From: Pseudomonadota bacterium
GTDB lineage: Bacteria; Pseudomonadota; Alphaproteobacteria; Rhizobiales; Tepidamorphaceae
Direction of reading: 5' to 3'
DNA length: 40,644 nt
NCBI GenBank assembly: GCA_023458595.1
Contig: JAEWYT010000026.1
Span: forward strand, 1-40,644
A program made the position numbers and the translations under genes. This document shows, one piece after another, positions 24,715 through 32,938 of this stretch (positions are counted from its first letter, which is position 1; each line of letters opens with the position of its first letter). The notes under the pieces are model-generated. The model did no database searches and was not told the origin of the DNA. It was given only the letters and a program-made list of their open reading frames with translations.

Positions 24715-25155
24715 GTGAAATATCTGCACACCATGGTGCGCGTCACCGACGTCGACAAGTCGCTCGACTTCTATTGCAACAAGCTCGGTATGGTCGAGGT
24801 CAGCCGCGACGACTATCCGCAGGGCCGCTTCACGCTGATCTTCCTCGCCACGCCCGACGACGCGGCGCGTGCCGAGCACGAAGACGTGCCGATGCTCGAG
24901 CTCACCCACAACTGGGACCCGGAGGAATACGGCGAGGGCCGCAACTTCGGCCACCTCGCCTTCGCCGTCGACGACATCTACGCGACCTGCGAGAGGCTGA
25001 TGGCCGGCGGCGTCACCATCAACCGGCCGCCGCGGGACGGACGCATGGCCTTCGTGCGCTCGCCGGACAACATCTCCATCGAGCTTCTGCAGAGAGGCGA
25101 CGCGCTGCCGAAGGCCGAGCCGTGGGCGTCGATGCCGAACACCGGAAAGTGGTGA
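24715..25155 (+). CDS. gloA: Lactoylglutathione lyase (glyoxalase I)
   Basis: This enzyme converts the methylglyoxal-glutathione hemithioacetal to S-lactoylglutathione. The 146-residue protein has two VOC repeats with the four metal ligands in place: His5, Glu62, His80 and Glu123. The short form without eukaryotic insertions suggests a nickel- or cobalt-type enzyme. The start is GTG at 24715, ten bases after GGGAG, matching the usual KYLHTMVRV opening of the family. A longer upstream frame is not coding. Confidence 0.93.
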   Translation: MKYLHTMVRVTDVDKSLDFYCNKLGMVEVSRDDYPQGRFTLIFLATPDDAARAEHEDVPMLELTHNWDPEEYGEGRNFGHLAFAVDDIYATCERLMAGGVTINRPPRDGRMAFVRSPDNISIELLQRGDALPKAEPWASMPNTGKW

Positions 25156-25221
25156 ACGCCGCCCCGCAATTCGCGGCCAGTTGCAGACGGCCGCAATCCC
25201 TTCTATATCCGTGCCGGCGCC

Positions 25222-25296
25222 GCCCCCTTCGTCTATCGGTTAGGACGCCAGATTTTCAATCTGGAAAGAGGGGTTCGACTCCCCTAGGGGGCGCCA
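25222..25296 (+). tRNA. tRNA-Glu (anticodon TTC)
   Basis: Full cloverleaf: acceptor GCCCCCT with AGGGGGC, anticodon stem CCAGA / TCTGG enclosing TTTTCAA, T-arm GAGGG GTTCGACT CCCCT region, discriminator G and encoded CCA. There is no integrase or att-like duplication beside it. Confidence 0.96.
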
Positions 25297-25909
25297 GCGT
25301 CATCTCCCCCGCACCGCTCCGAGATCGACTTCGCAACGCGCCGATCGCACCCCTCGCGCATCTCCCGCACGCACGCGTCGGGGCGACCGGCGACAGTCTC
25401 GCGCGACACGCCGCGCGAAAATTTCCGGCTTGCGCGGCGGTCGGCCGCCGGTCGCGATGAAGATTTTTCGACGTGCGTCATTTTCGTCGAACGGGCATCG
25501 ACGATGCACCGATCACGTCGCCCATCGCGGTCGATCGAATGTACGTCGCGCGCTGTGTCGAAGGTCTCGGCGAGCTGCACGCACGACGCCGGCGCGATCT
25601 TTCGCGTCACCTTTGACTAATTGAAAACAAAAGCGAAACAGCTTCGACGGATAATCGATCGGCGTTGCAGTCGGACCGCGAGGCTAGTCGGATCGCGCGC
25701 CGGTTTCGCCGAACTCTGCGACGCGAATTTCGCTTCGCGGCGATCGCCGATTTCCGATCCGCGGAGAGAGCGACAATGCGACAGGGCGCATTTTTCGGTT
25801 ACTTTGTATTCATCTAATTCGTCATAATTCCTCGCATTGTCAGGCGAATCAGTTGAATAGCCAGAGAGTCTACGGCTGACAGTTCGCTGATCTTGAAAGG
25901 GCGAGAAAC
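25297..25909 (+). other. Long non-coding stretch before the H1-like gene
   Basis: These 613 bases show no convincing gene on either strand. The sequence is unusually rich in TCG/CGA words and in short A or T tracts (AAAATTT, GATTTTT, CATTTTC, GCATTTTT). It becomes AT-rich in its last 120 bases. CATAAT at 25823-25828 is a possible -10 for the H1-like gene, with no good -35. It may be a bent or protein-bound control region, or may carry an unrecognised RNA. Confidence 0.4.
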
Positions 25910-26290
25910 ATGGCCACGAAACCTACGACGAAAAGAACCGCTTCGGCTTCCAAGAAGACCGCGGCTAAAAAGACAACCTCCGCCAAGCCGAAGGCTCCGG
26001 CGAAGAAGGCTGTAGCCGGCGCGGCGAAGAAGTCGGCACCGGCGAAGAAGCCGGCGGCCAAGAAGGTCGCGGCGAAGAAGCCGGCGGCGAAGGCTGCCGC
26101 TGCGAAGAAGCCGGCTGCGAAGAAGACGGCTGCTGCGAAGAAGACAACTGCTGCGAAGAAGCCCGCCGCCGCGAAGAAGCCGGCTGCGAAGAAGACGGCT
26201 GCGAAGGCTACCGCCGCGAAGAAGACGGTTGCCAAGAAGCCGGCGGCGAAGAAGCCCGCCGCCAGGAAGCCCGCCGCCAAAAAAAAATAA
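25910..26290 (+). CDS. Histone H1-like Lys/Ala-rich nucleoid protein
   Basis: The 126-residue protein is made almost wholly of Lys, Ala, Pro and Thr in degenerate units such as KKPAAKK and KKTAAAKK, like the C-terminal tail of histone H1 and bacterial H1-like or AlgP-type proteins. Such disordered basic tails bind and condense DNA. The ATG follows an AAAGGGCGAG ribosome site. At the DNA level the units are near-repeats of GCGAAGAAGCCGGC. The stop comes directly after nine A (26279-26287), and the +1 frame stays open through this point into the next gene. The protein may therefore have a second, extended form, or the stop may reflect an indel. Confidence 0.8.
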   Translation: MATKPTTKRTASASKKTAAKKTTSAKPKAPAKKAVAGAAKKSAPAKKPAAKKVAAKKPAAKAAAAKKPAAKKTAAAKKTTAAKKPAAAKKPAAKKTAAKATAAKKTVAKKPAAKKPAARKPAAKKK

Positions 26291-26366
26291 CGCTCTGAAA
26301 CGGACGGCCTCTCACAAGGTCCGTTCGAAGAAGACGCGTTCCGAAAAAGTCTCGGCGGCAGATCCC

Positions 26367-26735
26367 GTGTTTGCCGCCGGACTTGCGGTCCGCCACTCGA
26401 TGTGGGGACCGGAAGGCGGTGAAGACCAGATCAATGCGGCCAGCGATTTCGTATGGCCGATGCAAGAGGTCGTCACCCGCTATTGCTTCGGCGAGACCTG
26501 GACCCGCGAGGCCCTGTCGCGCGAGGCGCGCAGCATGGTCACGCTCGGCATCCTCGTCGCGCAGGGTCGTCCCCACGAACTCAAGGTCCATGTCCGCGGC
26601 GCGCTCGCCAACGGCGTCTCCAGGGAGGAGATCGGCGAGGTGCTTCGTCATGCCATGGTATATTGCGGCATCCCACGCGGGGTGGAAGCCTTCCGCTCCG
26701 CTGCGGAGGTGCTGAAGGAACTCGGGCTGGATTGA
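26367..26735 (+). CDS. Carboxymuconolactone decarboxylase family protein
   Basis: The domain fits 4-carboxymuconolactone decarboxylase-like proteins: FAAGLAVRHSMWG at the front, a WPMQEVVTRYCFGETWTRE core, then REARSMVTLGILVAQGR, HELKVHVRGALANGV and EEIGEVLRHAMVYCGIPR. Cys at the CxxC position of AhpD relatives is lacking, so a peroxidase role is unlikely. GTG 26367 is the first usable start but has no ribosome site; ATG 26400 would cut the domain. Upstream the frame is open back through a Lys-rich stretch (ALKRTASHKVRSKK) into the H1-like gene, suggesting fusion by frameshift. Its actual substrate is unknown; a catabolic dehydrogenase gene follows after 4 bases. Confidence 0.75.
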   Translation: MFAAGLAVRHSMWGPEGGEDQINAASDFVWPMQEVVTRYCFGETWTREALSREARSMVTLGILVAQGRPHELKVHVRGALANGVSREEIGEVLRHAMVYCGIPRGVEAFRSAAEVLKELGLD

Positions 26736-26739
26736 CCGC

Positions 26740-27645
26740 ATGACAGACAAGGCGCACGTCGGCTTCATCGGTATCGGCAACATGGGCTGGCCCATGGCGG
26801 CCAACCTGGTGCGCGCCGGCCATTCCGTCACGGTCCACGATCTCGATCCGCAGCGCGCGCGCACGTTCGCCGACGAGTTCGGCGCGGATGCCGCGTCGAC
26901 GCTCGCCGACCTCGCCGGATGCGACATGGTCGTCACGATGCTGCCGACCGGCAAGGAGGTGCGCGAGGCGCTGCTCGAAGCCGGAGACGGCGGCGCGGCC
27001 GCTCACCTGAAACCCGGCACGATCGTCGTCGACATGAGCTCGGCGGAGCCCGTCGGCACGCGCTCGCTCGGCGGCGATCTCGGCAAGCTCGGGATACGCC
27101 TTGTCGACGCACCGGTCTCGGGCGGCGTTCCCCGCGCGCAGAACGGTACGCTCGCGATCATGATCGGCGGCGACGCCGATGCGGTGGCGGCGGCCAGGCC
27201 CGTCCTCGCCGCGATGGGCGACCGACTGTTCGAGGTCGGCCCGCTCGGCTGCGGCCATGCCATGAAGGCGCTCAACAACTATCTCGCGGCGACGTCCTTC
27301 GCAGCGATGAGCGAGGCGGTGCTGATCGGCGAGCGCTTCGGCCTCGATGCGAACGTGATGGCCGACATCTTCAACGTGTCGACGGGCAAGAGCTTCTGCA
27401 CCGAAAACCTCCTGAAGCAGCACGTGCTGAGCGGCGCGTTCGGCACCGGCTTCGCCGCCGGCCTTCTCGCCAAGGACGTGAAGATCGCCGCCGATCTCGG
27501 CGAGCAGATCGGCGTCGACGCACCGGTCAGCCGGCTCGTACGCGAGCGCTGGGCGGCGGCCCGCGACGGCGTCGGGCCGAGCGCCGATCACACGCGCGCC
27601 GCGCCCTACTGGGCCTCGAAGGCGATCCGCGACGGCATCGACTGA
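26740..27645 (+). CDS. 3-hydroxyisobutyrate dehydrogenase-like beta-hydroxyacid dehydrogenase
   Basis: The 301-residue NAD(P)-dependent enzyme has a Rossmann domain (GFIGIGNMGWPMA) and a helical C-terminal domain. The substrate motif DAPVSGGVPRAQNGT (from about residue 124) and catalytic Lys176 with Asn180 in KALNN are intact. The branch includes 3-hydroxyisobutyrate, tartronate-semialdehyde and related dehydrogenases; the exact substrate cannot be told from sequence alone. It begins four bases after the preceding stop with no ribosome site, so translation is likely coupled. It is convergent with the LeuB-type gene. Confidence 0.85.
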   Translation: MTDKAHVGFIGIGNMGWPMAANLVRAGHSVTVHDLDPQRARTFADEFGADAASTLADLAGCDMVVTMLPTGKEVREALLEAGDGGAAAHLKPGTIVVDMSSAEPVGTRSLGGDLGKLGIRLVDAPVSGGVPRAQNGTLAIMIGGDADAVAAARPVLAAMGDRLFEVGPLGCGHAMKALNNYLAATSFAAMSEAVLIGERFGLDANVMADIFNVSTGKSFCTENLLKQHVLSGAFGTGFAAGLLAKDVKIAADLGEQIGVDAPVSRLVRERWAAARDGVGPSADHTRAAPYWASKAIRDGID

Positions 27646-27655
27646 GGCTGCGGCT

Positions 27656-28759
27656 TCACGCGATCTCGACTTGCCCGATGCGCGAGACGACGGCGTCGGT
27701 CATCTCGCGCACGCCCGACCGGCCGCCGATCTCCCAGGTCCGCAGTCCGCTGGCGAAGGCGTCGTCGACGGCCGAACGGATTATCGCGGCGGCGGCTTCG
27801 GCTTTCGGCTCGTCGTGCCGCTCGGCCAGCCACTCGAGCATCATCGCCCCCGACAGGAACATCGCGGTGGGATTGGCCTTGCCCTGACCGGCGATGTCGG
27901 GCGCGGTGCCGTGGCAGGGCTGGAAGACGGCATGCCTGTCGCCGATGTCGGCGGACGGCGCGAAACCCATGCCGCCGATCAGACCGGCGCCGAGATCCGA
28001 GAGGATGTCGCCGAACATGTTCTCGGTGACGATGACGTCGAAGCGCCACGGGCGACCGACGAAGTCGAGCGTCGAGGCGTCGATGTAGACATGATCCACG
28101 GTGAGATCGGGATGCAGCTTCGCGCGCTCGTCGAACACTTTCCGAAAGAAGGCGTACGACGCGAAGACGTTGGCCTTGTCGACGCAGGTGACATGGCCCC
28201 TGCCGCCGCGCGCCTTGCGGGTCGCGGCGAGATGCATCGCCGCATCGACCACGCGCGCCGTGCCCTTCCGGGTGATCAGCAGACGGTCCTCCGCCTCCTC
28301 GTCGCCCCGCACGGTGCCGTGCCGGTGGGAGACGAACAGGCCTTCCGTCGACTCGCGCACGATGACGAAATCGAGCGTCGATCCGCGCGGATCGGCGAGC
28401 GGCACCGGCACACCGGGAATGGAGCGCACCGGCCGGACGCCGGCGTAGAGATCGAGGATGGAGCGCAGTTCGATCTGCGGGGCGATCTCCGTGCCGTCGG
28501 GATAGCGGATGTCCGGAAGGCCGGCGGCGGCGAGCAGGATCGCATCGGCCGCGCGCGCCGCCTCGATCGACGTCTCCGGCAACGCGGTCCCGGTCTCCAC
28601 ATAGGTCGCGGCACCGGCCGGCACGACCTCGTAGCCGAGCCGCAGGCCGCCCACGCGACCGAGCGCCGCGTCGATGACCGCGATGCAGGGATCGGTGATC
28701 TCGCGGCCGATACCGTCGCCGGGAAAGACGGCGATCCGGAATTCCCGGGCCGCGCTCAC
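27656..28759 (-). CDS. Isocitrate/isopropylmalate dehydrogenase family (LeuB/TtuC-like) enzyme
   Basis: These beta-decarboxylating dehydrogenases oxidise a 2-hydroxyacid and release CO2, using NAD and a divalent metal. The 367 residues show the family opening AVFPGDGIGREIT, the substrate Arg region LRSILDLYAGVRPVRS, VIVRESTEGLF, the Lys in TCVDKANVF, the metal Asp pair in FGDILSDLGAG, and the nucleotide segment HGTAPDIAGQGKANPTA. The helix that dictates isopropylmalate use differs, so tartrate- or acid-sugar-type substrates are more likely. The start is GTG 28759 without a clear ribosome site. It is divergent from the otnK gene across a shared control region. Confidence 0.82.
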   Translation of the reverse strand: MSAAREFRIAVFPGDGIGREITDPCIAVIDAALGRVGGLRLGYEVVPAGAATYVETGTALPETSIEAARAADAILLAAAGLPDIRYPDGTEIAPQIELRSILDLYAGVRPVRSIPGVPVPLADPRGSTLDFVIVRESTEGLFVSHRHGTVRGDEEAEDRLLITRKGTARVVDAAMHLAATRKARGGRGHVTCVDKANVFASYAFFRKVFDERAKLHPDLTVDHVYIDASTLDFVGRPWRFDVIVTENMFGDILSDLGAGLIGGMGFAPSADIGDRHAVFQPCHGTAPDIAGQGKANPTAMFLSGAMMLEWLAERHDEPKAEAAAAIIRSAVDDAFASGLRTWEIGGRSGVREMTDAVVSRIGQVEIA

Positions 28760-28875
28760 GGTGCACCGGACCGGTCTGAGGGAAATGCTGTGCGGAGACC
28801 GCGACGATCGGTCTTCCTGGGGCGTGTGGTCATGGTATATCCCGCGCGGGGGCGTCAGCGAGCGCCCGCATCTAT

Positions 28876-28894
28876 GTATGCATTGCTGTATACA
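28876..28894. promoter_or_regulatory. GTATAC-type operator pair between the LeuB-like and otnK genes
   Basis: GTATGCAT (28876-28883) and the perfect palindrome TGTATACA (28887-28894) lie 11 bases apart in the 204-base divergent region. The form resembles operators of GntR-family (FadR-type) regulators of sugar-acid catabolism. A related ACGTATACGT lies before the ABC transporter genes. Confidence 0.55.
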
Positions 28895-28963
28895 CATGGC
28901 GGTGAATAGGCAATCTTCTCGGGAATTCCGGCGCGCGGCGCCGGACGGGAATCGGGAGAAACG

Positions 28964-30226
28964 ATGCTGATCGGTGCCGTGGCCGACGACCTGACCGGCG
29001 CGACGGACCTCGCGCTGATGCTGACCGCCGGCGGCATGCGGACGATCCAGGTGATGGGCGTGCCGGGCGACCCGGCATCGCTCGAGCCCTACGACGCCGT
29101 CGTGGTCGCGCTGAAGTCGCGCACGGTCCCGGCGGCCGACGCCGTCGCGATGTCGCTCGACAGCGCGCGGGCGCTGAGGGCCGCGGGCTGCAGACAGCTC
29201 CTGTTCAAGTATTGCTCGACGTTCGACTCCACCGACGCCGGCAACATCGGCCCGGTCGCCGAGGCGATGCTGGCGTTGACAGGGTCCGAGCTCACCCTCG
29301 CCTGCCCGGCCTTCCCGACCAACGGGCGCACGATCTACATGGGCAACCTGTTCGTCGGCGACGTGCCGCTCGCGGAAAGCTCCATGCGCGACCATCCGCT
29401 GACGCCGATGCGCGACTCCAATCTCGTGCGCGTGCTGCAGCGGCAGACGGCGCTCGAGGTCGGGCTCGTGCCCTTCCCCGTCGTCGACGAGGGGCGCGGC
29501 GCGATCGCTGCCGCCTTCGACGCGGCGAAGGCGCGCGGCGAGAGGATCGTCGTCGTCGACGCGATCACCGACGGTCACCTGACCGAGATCGGCGCGGCGG
29601 CGAAGGACTTCGCGCTGATCACCGGCGGATCGGGCATCGCCATCGGCCTGCCGCAGAACTTCGCGGAGACCGGCGCGTTCACGCCTTCCGAGGCGCCCGC
29701 ACGGATGCAGGCGCCGGCGGGGCGCGCGGCGATCCTGGCGGGAAGCTGCTCGCAGGCGACGCGCGGCCAGGTCGGCGCGGCGATCGCCGCCGGCGTCCCG
29801 GCGCTGCGCATCGATCCGCAGTCGCTGGCCGACGGCAGCCAGACCGCCGGGGCGATCCTCGACTGGGCGCTCGCCCGGCCCGCCGACGCGCCCGTTCTCG
29901 TCTACTCGAGCGACGCGCCCGACGCGGTGCGCGCGGTGCAGGAGGCGCTCGGGCGCGAGGCGGCGGGCGACCTCGTCGAACGCACCCTCGCCGCGGTCGC
30001 GAAGGGCCTGAGGGCGAGCGGCTTCACGCGGCTGATCGTCGCCGGCGGCGAGACGTCGGGTGCCGTCGTCGGCGGCCTCGGCGTGTCGATGCTGGAGATC
30101 GGGCCGCAGATCGATCCCGGCGTGCCCTGGACGCGGGCCGTCGGCCACGACATGGTTCTGGCGCTCAAGTCCGGAAACTTCGGCGCGGACGATTTCTTCC
30201 TGAAGGCCTGGGGCCGGCTCGCCTGA
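28964..30226 (+). CDS. otnK: 3-oxo-tetronate kinase (DUF1537 four-carbon acid sugar kinase)
   Basis: This ATP-dependent kinase phosphorylates a four-carbon keto acid at C4. The 420-residue protein has the N-terminal DUF1537 domain opening GAVADDLTGATDLA, the signature FKYCSTFDSTDAGNIGPV near residue 83, NGRTIYMGNLFVGDV and HPLTPMRDSNLVRVL, all close to the OtnK branch. A C-terminal nucleotide-binding domain includes IVAGGETSGAVVGGL. In characterised pathways it follows LtnD and the isomerase OtnI and precedes the decarboxylase OtnC; an LtnD-like gene is nearby but OtnI and OtnC are not seen. GGGAGAAACG precedes the ATG. Confidence 0.88.
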   Translation: MLIGAVADDLTGATDLALMLTAGGMRTIQVMGVPGDPASLEPYDAVVVALKSRTVPAADAVAMSLDSARALRAAGCRQLLFKYCSTFDSTDAGNIGPVAEAMLALTGSELTLACPAFPTNGRTIYMGNLFVGDVPLAESSMRDHPLTPMRDSNLVRVLQRQTALEVGLVPFPVVDEGRGAIAAAFDAAKARGERIVVVDAITDGHLTEIGAAAKDFALITGGSGIAIGLPQNFAETGAFTPSEAPARMQAPAGRAAILAGSCSQATRGQVGAAIAAGVPALRIDPQSLADGSQTAGAILDWALARPADAPVLVYSSDAPDAVRAVQEALGREAAGDLVERTLAAVAKGLRASGFTRLIVAGGETSGAVVGGLGVSMLEIGPQIDPGVPWTRAVGHDMVLALKSGNFGADDFFLKAWGRLA

Positions 30227-30272
30227 GCCGCGCTCGACCGCGACAAGCGACAAACGAAACGAGGGAATGGAA

Positions 30273-31022
30273 ATGACCAACAAGATCGATCTCAACGGCA
30301 AGATCGCGGTGGTGACCGGCGGACGGCAGGGCATCGGCGAGGCGATCGCGCGCCGCTTCGCGGAGTCCGGGGCCCGGGTGGTGATCTGGGACCGCGACGG
30401 CGCCGGCGCGCAGAAGACCGCCGCCTCGATCGGCGCCGATGCGCGGGGCATGGACGTCGAGATCACCGACATCCACTCGGTCGAGGCGGCGCGCGACGAC
30501 GTCCTCGGCAACGAGGGGCGCATCGACATCCTCGTCAACAATGCCGGCATCGCCGGGCCGAACGTGCTGACCTGGGACTATCCTGTCGCCGACTGGAACC
30601 AGATCATGGCGATCAACCTGACCGGCACGTTCCACTGCTGCCGGGCGATCGTTCCCTCGATGATCCGCAACAACTACGGCCGCGTCGTCAACATCGCCTC
30701 GGTCGCCGGCAAGGAGGGCAATCCGAACGCCTCGGCGTACTCGGCGTCCAAGGCCGGCGTCATCGCGCTCACCAAGTCGCTCGGCAAGGAGCTCGCCGAG
30801 TACGACATCTCGGTCAACTGCATCACGCCGGCGGCGGCCAAGACTCCGATCTTCGACCAGATGACCGAGGAGCATATCGGCTACATGCTCTCGAAGATCC
30901 CGCGCAAGCGCTTCGTCATGGTCGAGGAGATCGCGGCGCTGGCGGCCTTCGCGGCCTCGGCGGAGTGCTCGTTCACCACCGGCGCGGTGCTCGACATCTC
31001 CGGCGGGCGGGCGACCTACTAG
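30273..31022 (+). CDS. SDR family NAD(P)-dependent oxidoreductase
   Basis: The 249-residue classical short-chain dehydrogenase has the cofactor motif TGGRQGIG (15-22), NNAG, the catalytic Ser near 143, and Tyr156/Lys160 in YSASK. Its closest look is to FabG-type and sugar or polyol dehydrogenases. Trp-Asp-Arg-Asp after beta-strand 2 (VVIWDRDG) suggests an NAD preference. It follows otnK by 46 bases and probably oxidises a sugar, polyol or acid in the same pathway. ATG 30273, seven bases from GAGGG, is preferred to ATG 30267, which is too close to that site. Confidence 0.85.
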   Translation: MTNKIDLNGKIAVVTGGRQGIGEAIARRFAESGARVVIWDRDGAGAQKTAASIGADARGMDVEITDIHSVEAARDDVLGNEGRIDILVNNAGIAGPNVLTWDYPVADWNQIMAINLTGTFHCCRAIVPSMIRNNYGRVVNIASVAGKEGNPNASAYSASKAGVIALTKSLGKELAEYDISVNCITPAAAKTPIFDQMTEEHIGYMLSKIPRKRFVMVEEIAALAAFAASAECSFTTGAVLDISGGRATY

Positions 31023-31070
31023 GGCCTTTCAGGGTCAAATGGAACCATTCCGACGCAGCGCTTTCGGACC

Positions 31071-31964
31071 CTACTCCTTCACCCCGTTCGCCTGCGCGAT
31101 GATCTCGGCGAGCAGCGGCACGTAGTCCTGGCCCCGGCCGATCGCCTCGGCATAGGCGAAGGCGTTCTTCGCCGCCGAGCCGACGTGGTTGGCGATGCCG
31201 GCTTCGTTGGCCATGGCGGCGAGATAGCGCAGGTCCTTGTGGGCGTTCGACAGCGTGAACTTGTGCACGTTCCGGTCGCCGGTCAGCGTGTACTGGATGA
31301 AGGTCTGGTAGAAGCCGCAGTCCATGCGGCTGCCGCGGATGACGCTGTCGAAGGTCTGCGGGCTGATGCCGACCTTGCGGGCGACGGCGAGCGCCTCGGC
31401 ATAGAGCGCGCCGTAGCCGAGCGACAGGAAGTTGTTGAGGAGCTTCATCTTGTGGCCGTCGCCGACGGGGCCGAGATGGACGATCTTCGCGGCCCAGGTC
31501 TCGATCACCGGCTCGATCGCGGCGAACACCTCGGGGCTCGCGCCGACCATCGCAGAGAGCTCGCCGGCCTCCGCCTGCGCCGGCGTGCCGCCGAGCGGGG
31601 CGTCGGCCATCGCCGCGCCCCTGGCCTCCAGCTCGGCGGCGAGCGCCATGGTGGAATCCGGGATCGCGGTCGAGGTGTCGACGACGATCAGGCCCTCGTG
31701 CGCGCCGGCGAGGATGCCGTCGGCGCCGCGCACCAGGTCCTCGACCTGCGGACTGCCGGTGACGCAGATGAACAGGATGTCGGAGGTCGCGGCGATCTCC
31801 TTCGCGGTCTTCGCCTCCCCGGCGCCGCGCTTCAGGAGGTCCTCGACGGGCTCGCGGTTGCGATGGCCCATGACCGTCAGCGGCCAGCCCTTCTCGACGA
31901 TGTTCTTCGCCATGCCGTGGCCCATGTAGCCGACGCCGATGAAGCCGATCCTCTTGTCGCCCAT
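31071..31964 (-). CDS. Beta-hydroxyacid dehydrogenase (3-HIBADH family), atypical substrate loop
   Basis: The 297-residue protein has a Rossmann domain (GFIGVGYMGHGMA) and catalytic Lys174/Asn177 (KLLNN). The usual DAPVSGG substrate motif reads DAPLGGTP (121-128), and the C-terminal domain has an unusual DCGFYQTFIQYTLTG segment. A different substrate from the other two paralogues in this window is therefore likely. It is the last gene of the minus-strand run, 34 bases after the LtnD-like gene, and converges with the SDR gene. Cofactor and substrate are not determined. Confidence 0.83.
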   Translation of the reverse strand: MGDKRIGFIGVGYMGHGMAKNIVEKGWPLTVMGHRNREPVEDLLKRGAGEAKTAKEIAATSDILFICVTGSPQVEDLVRGADGILAGAHEGLIVVDTSTAIPDSTMALAAELEARGAAMADAPLGGTPAQAEAGELSAMVGASPEVFAAIEPVIETWAAKIVHLGPVGDGHKMKLLNNFLSLGYGALYAEALAVARKVGISPQTFDSVIRGSRMDCGFYQTFIQYTLTGDRNVHKFTLSNAHKDLRYLAAMANEAGIANHVGSAAKNAFAYAEAIGRGQDYVPLLAEIIAQANGVKE

Positions 31965-31998
31965 CCCTCTCTCCTCTCGCTGTCGAACGGTGCAGGCG

Positions 31999-32889
31999 CT
32001 ACGCGCGCGGCACCTTCATGCCGCTCAGGGCCTCGTACGCCTTGAGCACCTGCGAATCGTCCTCGTCGCCGTGGCCGAGGCCCGAGGCGCCGAGGAACAT
32101 CTGGTGCGCGGCGGCGGCGAGCGGCAGCGCCGCCTTCAGGTCGCGGCCGGCGTCGAGCACGATGTCGAGATCCTTGACGAAGATATCGACGGCGCTGGTC
32201 ACCGGCGGATCGGCCTGCAGCATGCGCGGACCGCGGTTGCCGAGCATCCAGCTCGCCGCCGCGCCGGCCATCAGCACGTCGCGGGCGAGCGTCGCGTCGA
32301 GCCCGGCGCGGGCCGCGAGGCTCATCGCTTCCGCCGCGACGGCGATGTGCGCGCCGCACATGAGCTGGTTCACGGTCTTCATCATCGAGCCGAGGCCGGG
32401 CTCCGGGCCCATCCGCCAGACCGCCTTGCCGAGCACGTCGAGGACCGGGCCGGCCCTGTCGAAGGCCGCATCGGGGCCGGACGCCATGATCGACAGCGTC
32501 CCCTGCTCGGCCCCGACGACGCCGCCGGAGACCGGCGCGTCGAGCATCAGCAGCCCCTGCGCCTCCAGCCGCGCGGCGAGCGCCCTGGCGCGCACGGCGG
32601 GCTGCGTGCACGAGGCGACGACGACGGCGCCCGGCCTCATGCCGGCCGCCGCGCCATCGTCGCCGTACAGGACCGCCTCGGCCTGGTCGGCGTTGACCAC
32701 CATCAGGATCGCGACGTCGGCGTCGCGGGCGGCCTGCGCCGGGGTCGCGGCCGCGGTGCCGCCGGCGGCGACGAGCGCATCGAGTGGCTCCTTGCGCACG
32801 TCGCAGCCGGCGACCGCATGGCCCGCCGCAACAAGATTCCTCGCCATCGGCAGGCCCATGGCGCCAAGACCGACGAAACCAATGTTCAT
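31999..32889 (-). CDS. ltnD: L-threonate dehydrogenase-like beta-hydroxyacid dehydrogenase
   Basis: The 296-residue NAD-dependent enzyme has GFVGLGAMGLPMA, DAPVSGGVVGAEQGT (118-131) and catalytic Lys171/Asn174 in KTVNQL. Its C-terminal features AASWMLGNRGPRML, SAVDIFVKDLDIVLDAGR and AAAAHQMFL match the threonate/erythronate dehydrogenase branch. That branch oxidises C2 of four-carbon aldonates to 2-oxo-tetronate. With otnK in the same locus, this supports a C4 acid-sugar route. It lies 49 bases after the last ABC permease gene and is probably in the same transcript. The choice between L-threonate and D-erythronate is open. Confidence 0.8.
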   Translation of the reverse strand: MNIGFVGLGAMGLPMARNLVAAGHAVAGCDVRKEPLDALVAAGGTAAATPAQAARDADVAILMVVNADQAEAVLYGDDGAAAGMRPGAVVVASCTQPAVRARALAARLEAQGLLMLDAPVSGGVVGAEQGTLSIMASGPDAAFDRAGPVLDVLGKAVWRMGPEPGLGSMMKTVNQLMCGAHIAVAAEAMSLAARAGLDATLARDVLMAGAAASWMLGNRGPRMLQADPPVTSAVDIFVKDLDIVLDAGRDLKAALPLAAAAHQMFLGASGLGHGDEDDSQVLKAYEALSGMKVPRA

Positions 32890-32938
32890 TGGCTGATGTT
32901 CCCGTATTCGACGAAGCGGTCCCCGCCGCCGGCCGGCG

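Noticed and set aside
21838..25296. Genomic island or prophage attachment at the tRNA genes
   Set aside because: No integrase, no duplicated tRNA 3' end, and ordinary housekeeping genes on both sides.
25910..26290. Regular short repeats resembling a CRISPR or minisatellite array
   Set aside because: The repeats are codons for Lys/Ala units in frame, with no constant repeat-spacer pattern.
27656..30550. A 964-codon minus-strand frame running through the otnK region
   Set aside because: Only its last 367 codons, the LeuB-like protein, are real; the rest is antisense to otnK and has no recognisable domain.
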